Part shown: positions 58,294 through 64,000 of the stretch, in pieces | Numbering within the stretch: position 1 is the stretch's first letter | How the letters are laid out: every line of letters begins with the position of its first letter | DNA from: Jatrophihabitans telluris | GTDB taxonomy: Bacteria > Actinomycetota > Actinomycetes > Mycobacteriales > Jatrophihabitantaceae | Direction of reading: 5' to 3' | Length of the DNA: 64,000 bases | NCBI RefSeq assembly: GCF_023516435.1 | Contig: NZ_CP097332.1 | Location: 744,001-808,000, forward strand | Notes under the pieces: generated by a model | What the model saw: the letters and a program-made list of their open reading frames with translations, nothing else | Databases searched by the model: none | Told to the model about the DNA's origin: nothing | Translations under genes and position numbers: made by a program

Positions 58294-59484
58294 ATGGCTG
58301 AGTTCGGGACGACCGCGCATCGGCTGACCGCGGCGACCGAGTCCCTGGACCCGCCGCTGGCCGCGCTCGACCTGCCGGCGATGACCCGCAACGCCCACGA
58401 CCTGGTGCGTCGTGCCGGTGGCGTACCGATCCGGGTGGCCAGTAAGTCCGTGCGGTGTCGCGCGGTCCTCGAACGGGTCTTGGCGATGGACGGCTTCGCC
58501 GGGGTGATGGCGTACTCACTGGCGGAGGCGATCTGGCTCAGCCGGGGCGGCGTGTCCGACATCCTGGTCGGCTATCCCACGGCGCTGCGGGGCTCGCTGG
58601 TCGAGTTGGCCTCCGACGCCGGACTGGTCGGTGCGATCACGGTGATGATCGACGACGTGGCGCAACTGGAGTTCATCGCCGCCACGATTGCCGGTGCCAA
58701 GGCGCGTGCTGGTGCCGCGCTGCCCCCGATCCGGATCTGCCTGGATATCGATGCCTCCCTGCGGGTCGGCAAGGCGCACCTGGGCGTGCGCCGCTCGCCG
58801 ATCCGCACGCCGGACCAGGCCGCGGCGCTGGCCCGCGACGCTGTCCGGCTGGGATTCGTCGTGGTCGGCGTGATGTTCTACGAGGCGCAGATCGCGGGCC
58901 TGCCGGACAGCTCACCGGCGGTACGCGTGGTCAAGCGCAGGTCGGCCCAGGAGCTGGCCATCCGGCGCTCGGCCGTCGTCGCCGCGGTGCGAGCGACGGG
59001 AATCGAGCTGGAGTTCGTGAACAGCGGAGGGACCGGCAGTCTGGAGATCTCGGCCGAGGACCCCGCGGTCACCGAGGTCACCGCGGGCAGCGGGTTGTAC
59101 GCGTCCACGTTGTTCGACGGTTATGACGCCTTCAACCCGGATCCGGCGATGTTCTTCGCGCTACCGGTCGTACGCCGTCCGACGCGGGATATCGCCACGC
59201 TCTTCGGAGGCGGCTACATCGCCTCGGGACCGACCAAGAAGTCCCGGCAGCCGCTGCCGGTCGAGGACGGTTTCGCCTTGCTCGGCACCGAGGGCGCGGG
59301 GGAGGTCCAGACCCCGTTGCGCGGGCCGTCGGCGGAGCTGCTGCGCGTTGGTGACCGGGTCTGGCTGCGGCACGCCAAGGCGGGCGAGCTGCTGGAACGT
59401 TTCGACCGGGTCCACCTGGTGCAGGGATCGTCGGTCGTGCAGACGGTGCCGTCCTACCGTGGTGAAGGGCAGAACTTCGGCTGA
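58294..59484 (+). CDS. Alanine racemase N-terminal-fold PLP enzyme (amino acid deaminase/aldolase-like)
   Basis: A 396-residue fold-type III PLP enzyme. GAAGGAAGGGCGG immediately before ATG 58294 gives a strong start. The PLP lysine is in VPIRVASKSVRCRAV, and ICLDIDASLRVGKAHLGVR and VNSGGTGSLEIS line the barrel. The C-terminal domain reads FALLGTEGAGEVQTPL and VGDRVWLRHAKAGELLERFD, the D-threonine aldolase/D-serine dehydratase-like domain. Convergent with citrate synthase across 21 bases. Confidence 0.85.
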   Translation: MAEFGTTAHRLTAATESLDPPLAALDLPAMTRNAHDLVRRAGGVPIRVASKSVRCRAVLERVLAMDGFAGVMAYSLAEAIWLSRGGVSDILVGYPTALRGSLVELASDAGLVGAITVMIDDVAQLEFIAATIAGAKARAGAALPPIRICLDIDASLRVGKAHLGVRRSPIRTPDQAAALARDAVRLGFVVVGVMFYEAQIAGLPDSSPAVRVVKRRSAQELAIRRSAVVAAVRATGIELEFVNSGGTGSLEISAEDPAVTEVTAGSGLYASTLFDGYDAFNPDPAMFFALPVVRRPTRDIATLFGGGYIASGPTKKSRQPLPVEDGFALLGTEGAGEVQTPLRGPSAELLRVGDRVWLRHAKAGELLERFDRVHLVQGSSVVQTVPSYRGEGQNFG

Positions 59485-59505
59485 GCCGCGGCCCGCGAGG
59501 CCGGA

Positions 59506-60612
59506 TCAGCCGACGGAAATGGCGTCCCAGCCCTCGACGTCGGCAGGCTTACGCGGCGCCGGCCCGATGTAGCGCGCCGACGGACGAACGAGGCGACCGG
59601 TCCGCTTCTGCTCCAGGATGTGCGCGCACCAGCCCGCGGTCCGCGCACAGGTGAACATCGCCGGCATCATGTGCGGCGGGACCTCGGCGAAGTCCAGGAT
59701 GACGGCAGCCCAGAACTCGACGTTGGTCTCGATCGGACGGTCGGGGCGTCGCTCGCGCAGCTCGACCAGAGCCGCCTGCTCCAGCGCATTGGCGACCTCG
59801 TAACGCGGAGCGTTCAGCTCCTTGCAGGTGCGGCGCAGCACGCGCGCCCGTGGGTCCTCGGCTCGGTAGACCCGGTGGCCGAAGCCCATCAGCCGGTCCT
59901 TGCGGTCGAGGATGTCCGCGACGACCTTGCGGGCGTCACCGGTTCGTTCGACCTCCTCGATCATCGGCAGTACCCGCGCCGGTGCGCCGCCGTGCAACGG
60001 GCCCGACATCGCGCCGACCGCGCCGGAAATCGAGGCGGCCACGTCGGCGCCGGTGGAGGCGATGACGCGGGCGGTGAAGGTCGAGGCGTTCATGCCGTGC
60101 TCGGCGGCGGAGACGAAGTAGGCGTCGACAGCGCGGACGTGGTCCGGGTTCGGTTCCCCGCGCCAGCGCGTCATGAACCGTTCGATGATGGTTCGGGACT
60201 GGTCGATCCGGGACTGCGGAACCGCGGGGTTGCCGACTCCGCGAGCCGACTGGGCCACATACGACAGCGCCATCACCGAGGCGCGGGCCAGCTGCTCGCG
60301 GGCCTCGTCGTCGGAGATGTCGAGCAGCGGGCGGTAGCCCCAGATCGGCGAGAGCATGGCCAACGCCGCCTGGACGTCCACCCGGACGTCGCCGGTGTGC
60401 ACCGGGATCGGGAACGGCTCGGCCGGCGGCAGGCCCGGCCCGAACTTGCCGTCCACCAGCAAGGCCCAGACGTTGCCGAAGGTGACGTGACCGGCCAGAT
60501 CCTCGATGTCGACGCCGCGGTAGCGCAGCGCGCCGCCGTCCTTGTCGGGTTCGGCGATCTCGGTTTCGAAGGCGATGACACCCTCGAGTCCAGGGCTGAA
60601 GTCGTCGGACAT
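59506..60612 (-). CDS. citA: Citrate synthase 2 (CitA type)
   Basis: A 368-residue citrate synthase. ATG 60612 (MSDDFSPGLEGVIAFETEIA) with GGAG upstream. It has LRYRGVDIEDLAGHVTFGNV, active-site His region SGPLHGGAPARVLPMIEEV, KDRLMGFGHRVYRAEDPRAR (second His) and ILDFAEVPPHMMPAMFTCAR (Asp). This is the shorter, second isozyme seen in actinobacteria. It is alone on the minus strand between convergent and divergent neighbours. Confidence 0.94.
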   Translation of the reverse strand: MSDDFSPGLEGVIAFETEIAEPDKDGGALRYRGVDIEDLAGHVTFGNVWALLVDGKFGPGLPPAEPFPIPVHTGDVRVDVQAALAMLSPIWGYRPLLDISDDEAREQLARASVMALSYVAQSARGVGNPAVPQSRIDQSRTIIERFMTRWRGEPNPDHVRAVDAYFVSAAEHGMNASTFTARVIASTGADVAASISGAVGAMSGPLHGGAPARVLPMIEEVERTGDARKVVADILDRKDRLMGFGHRVYRAEDPRARVLRRTCKELNAPRYEVANALEQAALVELRERRPDRPIETNVEFWAAVILDFAEVPPHMMPAMFTCARTAGWCAHILEQKRTGRLVRPSARYIGPAPRKPADVEGWDAISVG

Positions 60613-60802
60613 TGGGTTGATCTCCGATCTGCGTTCGCGCGGCGAGTTCATACAGCGTCGTTAAGCGTCGTTCAGGCGACGTACCGCGACGCTTGCACGC
60701 CGCTCCCAACCCGTCATTCTTACTCATCTGCCTGAACGGGTTCACGCCGGTGGCGGGTGTCGCACCAGATGACCTCTTGGTGGCCCCGGCTGTGGCGGAA
60801 TC

Positions 60803-60864
60803 GGCCGGTATCGGGGCCTGGGCTACGCCGCCTGGCCGGTATGCGGGCCTGGGCTACGCCTGCT
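60803..60864. repeat. 31-bp direct repeat upstream of pdxH
   Basis: GGCCGGTATCGGGGCCTGGG starts at 60803 and recurs as GGCCGGTATGCGGGCCTGGG at 60834, with the following CTACGCC also shared, so a unit of 31 bases is duplicated in the divergent gap (60613-60919) between citA and pdxH. No other structure is clear in that 307-base gap, and it shows no coding. Confidence 0.6.
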
Positions 60865-60919
60865 GGCCCATGACCGCGCCGAGGTCAACCGTCCGGGAGC
60901 GGACTGGGAGAATGCATTC

Positions 60920-61591
60920 GTGACGAACCCGTCGGCGCCCGACCCCCTGGCCGAGCTCACCCGCTCCCGCCGCTCCTACCTCAGTGGCGAACTCACCGAG
61001 GACGGCTTGGCCGCTGGCTGGCTGGAGCAGCTGCGGCACTGGTACGCCGACGCCGCAGCCGATCCGCGCATCGGCGAGCCGAACGCGATGCAGCTGGCCA
61101 CCGCTGACGGCGCCGGCCGTCCCGACGTTCGTACCGTGCTGGCCCGGGGTTTCGACGAGGCCGGTGTGGTCTTCTACACCAACTACGGGTCGGCCAAAGG
61201 GGACCAGCTCACCGAGAACCCCGCGGCGGCGGTGGTTTTCGCCTGGTTGCCGCTGGAACGGCAGGTGCGCCTGCGCGGGTCGGTAGCGAAGGTGAGCCCA
61301 GCCGAGACCGCCGCCTACTTCGCCTCCCGCCCCCGCGGCGCCCAACTGGGCGCCTGGGCCTCGCCACAGTCACGGCGACTGGCCGACCGTGCCGAGCTCG
61401 AGGCCGCCCTGGCCGCGACCGAGCAGCGCTTCGGCGACGCCGAGATCGACCCACCACCGTTCTGGGGCGGATACCGGCTCACCCCGACCGAGGTCGAGTT
61501 CTGGCAGGGCCGTGAATTCCGGCTGCACGACCGCCTGCGGTTCCGGCGCCTGGCCAGCGGGGACTGGGTGACCGAGCGGCTCGCTCCGTGA
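60920..61591 (+). CDS. pdxH: Pyridoxamine 5'-phosphate oxidase
   Basis: A 223-residue FMN enzyme from GTG that makes pyridoxal 5'-phosphate. Visible features: AMQLATADGAGRPDVRTVLA, GVVFYTNYGSAKGDQLTENP, VVFAWLPLERQVRLRGSVAK (FMN-binding), RPRGAQLGAWASPQSR and VEFWQGREFRLHDRLRF at the end. The stop is overlapped by the MFS gene start (GTGA). Confidence 0.95.
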   Translation: MTNPSAPDPLAELTRSRRSYLSGELTEDGLAAGWLEQLRHWYADAAADPRIGEPNAMQLATADGAGRPDVRTVLARGFDEAGVVFYTNYGSAKGDQLTENPAAAVVFAWLPLERQVRLRGSVAKVSPAETAAYFASRPRGAQLGAWASPQSRRLADRAELEAALAATEQRFGDAEIDPPPFWGGYRLTPTEVEFWQGREFRLHDRLRFRRLASGDWVTERLAP

Positions 61592-62928
61592 CGGCATGGT
61601 CGGCGATCACCACCCGCTTCAAACACCATGCCGTGGACACCCGCCCGCTGCGCATCGCGTCCTTCCGGCGGCAGCTGGTGGGGCAGGGCACCTCTTTCGT
61701 CGGGGCGATGCTCACCCAGGTCGCGGTGCCCGTACAGGTGTACGACCTGTCGAACTCGTCCTTGCAGGTCGGACTGGTCGGGCTGGTCGGGCTGCTTCCG
61801 CTGGTGTTCTTCGGGCTCTACGGCGGGGCGATCGCCGATGTGATGGACAGAAGGACGCTCTACCTGATCTCCTCCCTCGGGGCTTGGGCGGTCACCTTGG
61901 GCCTGTTCGCCCAGACGGCCGCCGGGATCGGCAGCGTGCCGCTCATCCTGGCGCTGGTCGCCGTCCAGTCCGCGTTCTTCGCCATCGCCTCGGCCGCCCG
62001 GGGAGCGATCATCCCGCGCATCGTCGAGCCCGACCTGGTTCCGGCGGCCAACACGCTGTCGTTCACGGTGGGCAATCTCGGCCAGGTGCTCGGCCCCCTC
62101 ATCGCGGGTGTGCTGGTCACGCGTCACCACGGATTCGACTACGCCTATGCCGCTGACGCGCTGCTGTTCACCGTGGCCCTCTACGCCGCCCTTCGACTGC
62201 CCAGCATGCCGCCGGACGGCACGGCGCCCCGGGCGGGATTCCGCTCGGTCGTACAAGGCCTTTCCTTCATCGCCGGCGAGCCGGTCCTGCTCATGTCCTT
62301 CGCGGTCGACATCGTCGCGATGGTCTTCGCGATGCCGCGCGCGCTGTACCCGGAGGTGGCCGCCGAGCGCTGGCACGGGCAGGTGGGGCCGCTGTACGCC
62401 GCGATCGCCATCGGGGCCGTCGTCGCCGGCCTGTCCTCGGGCTGGATCGGCCGGATCCGGCGCCAGGGTGTCGCGCTGACGATCGCCATCAGCGGCTGGG
62501 GGCTGTGTGTGGCCGCCTCCGGGCTGGCCCACCAACTCTGGCTGGTCGTGATGCTGCTCGCCGTCGCCGGCGCTGCTGACCTGGTCAGTGCCGTGTACCG
62601 GCAGACCATCCTGCAGACGTACGCGCCGGACGCGATGCGTGGCCGCATGCAAGGCGTGTTCATCGTGGTCGTGGCCGGCGGTCCGCGCCTGGGCGACCTG
62701 CGTTCCGGTGCGACCGCCTCAGCGACGTCGGTGACCTTCTCCTGGGTGGCCGGCGGCCTGGTCTGCGTGATCGCGGTGGCGGTGGCGGCGCTGGTCGTAC
62801 GCCCCTTCTGGCGCTACGACGCGCAGGCAGCGATCGCCGGCAGCGACCTGCCGATCGCGCTGATGGTGGCCGAGGCCGAGCCGGGCCTGTCCGCAGAGCA
62901 GGCCACGATCGGCCGGAATCCGGGCTGA
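61588..62928 (+). CDS. MFS transporter, EntS-like
   Basis: A 446-residue, 12-span protein from GTG overlapping the pdxH stop. It has RIASFRRQLVGQGTSFVGAM at the first span, GLYGGAIADVMDRRTLYLIS (motif A) and VYRQTILQTYAPDAMRGRMQ, as in the enterobactin-exporter-like MFS_3 group. Coupling to pdxH might mean PLP vitamer export or simple housekeeping co-expression (inference). Confidence 0.88.
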   Translation: MTAWSAITTRFKHHAVDTRPLRIASFRRQLVGQGTSFVGAMLTQVAVPVQVYDLSNSSLQVGLVGLVGLLPLVFFGLYGGAIADVMDRRTLYLISSLGAWAVTLGLFAQTAAGIGSVPLILALVAVQSAFFAIASAARGAIIPRIVEPDLVPAANTLSFTVGNLGQVLGPLIAGVLVTRHHGFDYAYAADALLFTVALYAALRLPSMPPDGTAPRAGFRSVVQGLSFIAGEPVLLMSFAVDIVAMVFAMPRALYPEVAAERWHGQVGPLYAAIAIGAVVAGLSSGWIGRIRRQGVALTIAISGWGLCVAASGLAHQLWLVVMLLAVAGAADLVSAVYRQTILQTYAPDAMRGRMQGVFIVVVAGGPRLGDLRSGATASATSVTFSWVAGGLVCVIAVAVAALVVRPFWRYDAQAAIAGSDLPIALMVAEAEPGLSAEQATIGRNPG

Positions 62929-62991
62929 GCTCTCCGACCCGACCCGGGCCGGGAGTCCCGCGGGGCCGGCGGCTTCGATAGCGTTACCCGC

Positions 62992-63876
62992 ATGGCGATC
63001 TCCGGAACCTGGTTCGAGCTGGCCGCGGGCGACTACCGGGCTGTCGTGTCCGATGTCGGAGCCGGCCTGGTGGGCCTGCGTCGCGGCGAGCGAGTGATCA
63101 CCCCGGCCTGGGACGCCGCCGCCCTGCCGCCGATGTCGTCGGGAGCGGTGCTGCTGCCCTGGCCGAATCGGCTGCGCGGTGGTCACTACAGCTTCGCCGG
63201 GACCGAGCAACAACTCCCGCTGAGCGAGCCGAAGCAGCACAATGCCAGCCACGGACTGGTCCGGTGGGAGCGCTTCGCAATCGAGCAGGCCTCGGCAGCC
63301 GAACTCGTCGCCTCGCTGGACCTGGTTCCGCAGAGCGGGTACCCGTTCGAACTGGCGATCGAGATTCGGTATGCGCTGTCGGCCGAAACGGGACTGGCCG
63401 TGACCACGGTCGTGCACAACACGGGTGAGAGCGCGGCACCGTTCGGTCTGGGCTTTCACCCCTACTTCGACCTCGGCGGCCACGACCTGGACCATGCCCA
63501 GATCGACATCCCGGTCGGGGAGATGTTCCAGACCGACGAGCATCAGATCCCGACCGGGCGGGTCCCGGTGGCCGGCACGCCGTACCAGCTCAGCCCGCGG
63601 CGAGCGCTGGGAACGCTGCGACTGGACCACGGCTTCACCGCGCTGTCGGGATCGCGGGCGACGATCGAGGTGGCGGGGGCGGTCACGGAACTGTGGTGGA
63701 GTGAGCAGTTCGGCTATCTGCAGGTGTTCACGCCACCCCTCGAGCGGTTCAAGACCACCGCAATCGCGATCGAACCGATGACCTGTGCGGCGAATGCCTT
63801 CAATTCGGGGGACGGTTTGATCGAACTGGCGGCCGGGTCGACCTGGACGGCAGCGTGGGGTGTGTCCGCCCGCTGA
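62992..63876 (+). CDS. Aldose 1-epimerase family protein
   Basis: A 294-residue mutarotase-fold protein. It has VLLPWPNRLRGGHYSFAG, HNASHGLVRWERFAI (His pair), LGFHPYFDLGGHDLDHAQID (catalytic region), and YLQVFTPPLERFKTTAIAIE with PMTCAANAFNSGDGLI, the family end. It interconverts alpha and beta anomers of hexoses. It stands alone 63 bases after the MFS gene. Confidence 0.92.
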   Translation: MAISGTWFELAAGDYRAVVSDVGAGLVGLRRGERVITPAWDAAALPPMSSGAVLLPWPNRLRGGHYSFAGTEQQLPLSEPKQHNASHGLVRWERFAIEQASAAELVASLDLVPQSGYPFELAIEIRYALSAETGLAVTTVVHNTGESAAPFGLGFHPYFDLGGHDLDHAQIDIPVGEMFQTDEHQIPTGRVPVAGTPYQLSPRRALGTLRLDHGFTALSGSRATIEVAGAVTELWWSEQFGYLQVFTPPLERFKTTAIAIEPMTCAANAFNSGDGLIELAAGSTWTAAWGVSAR

Positions 63877-63945
63877 CGGCTCACCGTGCCGCGACACCGG
63901 TGTCCGCCGACGTGGCATGAGGGCCGCCTGGGCAGACCGTGGTGT

Positions 63946-64000
63946 TCAGCGGGACCGCTTGACTCGCTGGTAGTCGGCCAGCGCGGCGTCCCGCTCGGCG
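63946..64000 (-). CDS. C-terminal end of an unidentified protein (cut by window edge)
   Basis: The minus strand reads AERDAALADYQRVKRSR then stop at 63946. Only 17 codons are inside the window. The charged helical end has coding-like codon use but does not identify a family. Confidence 0.45.
   Translation of the reverse strand, partial: AERDAALADYQRVKRSR

Overview
The window is chromosomal DNA from a high-GC Gram-positive actinobacterium. The evidence is the very high G+C content, frequent GTG and TTG starts, ATGA/GTGA stop-start overlaps, a GroEL2-type chaperonin under tandem CIRCE operators, SepH, an XPB-type helicase, futalosine-pathway menaquinone genes, and domain families largely confined to actinobacteria (DUF3263, LytR_C, DUF3027, DUF2530, DUF2505, DUF2771). 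From memory, several blocks resemble mycobacterial gene order (DUF3263-LytR_C-groEL2; XPB plus its helicase partner; cspB; MarR-TrmH; sepH-serC; citrate synthase 2). Many details, such as the secreted GW-repeat protein, suggest a Frankia/Nakamurella/Jatrophihabitans-like lineage rather than Mycobacterium, but the genus cannot be fixed from the sequence alone. No rRNA, tRNA, CRISPR, transposase or phage gene was recognised.

Layout. 1-5 kb: end of a CoA-transferase gene, a hemerythrin protein, then a compact three-gene unit (a Gly-Ala-Asp repeat peptide, a JmjC/cupin oxygenase, and a thioredoxin-like ferredoxin of the sucrase/ferredoxin family), followed by LapA-like and TauE-like membrane proteins. 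5-14 kb: two acyl-CoA synthetases, an MFS exporter coupled to an aldo/keto reductase, a DUF4232 lipoprotein and a large secreted repeat protein. 14-17 kb: a WXG100-like protein with an alpha/beta hydrolase, diverging from DUF3263-LytR_C. 17-23 kb: SAM-riboswitch-controlled threonine synthase, LpqH-like lipoprotein, cold-shock protein, CIRCE-controlled groEL. 23-31 kb: galT-deoR, XPB and its Helicase_C_3 partner, MOSC protein. 31-38 kb: second cold-shock protein, MFS transporter, mqnD-mqnB, DUF2771, MFS transporter, DUF3027. 38-47 kb: fused pabB-pabC, MarR beside a decayed MFS gene, TrmH, TetR/NCS1 permease pair, DksA-like zinc protein, SPW membrane protein, PLP decarboxylase. 47-54 kb: asymmetric heterodimeric ABC exporter, sepH, serC. 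54-64 kb: DsbA-like protein, aldo/keto reductase, sugar-lactone oxidase diverging from MFS plus alanine-racemase-fold enzyme, citrate synthase 2, pdxH-MFS, aldose epimerase, and the end of another gene.

Two signals stand out beyond ordinary annotation. First, the repeat-peptide/JmjC/ferredoxin unit at about 0.9-3.6 kb looks like a self-contained substrate-plus-hydroxylase-plus-electron-carrier system. Second, an interspersed intergenic repeat family occurs in this window as three separate arrays (near 6.6, 25.8 and 53.7 kb; 21 copies counted by eye). It has a 20-21 base core, a 32-33 base period and the same inverted A-then-B arrangement in each array, and every array sits directly 3' of the stop codon of a minus-strand gene. 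Other points of interest are a SAM-I riboswitch on thrC with no room for a terminator, a helicase gene without an obvious start codon, convergent gene overlaps of 84 and 97 bases, and helically phased 11-base repeats between divergent genes.
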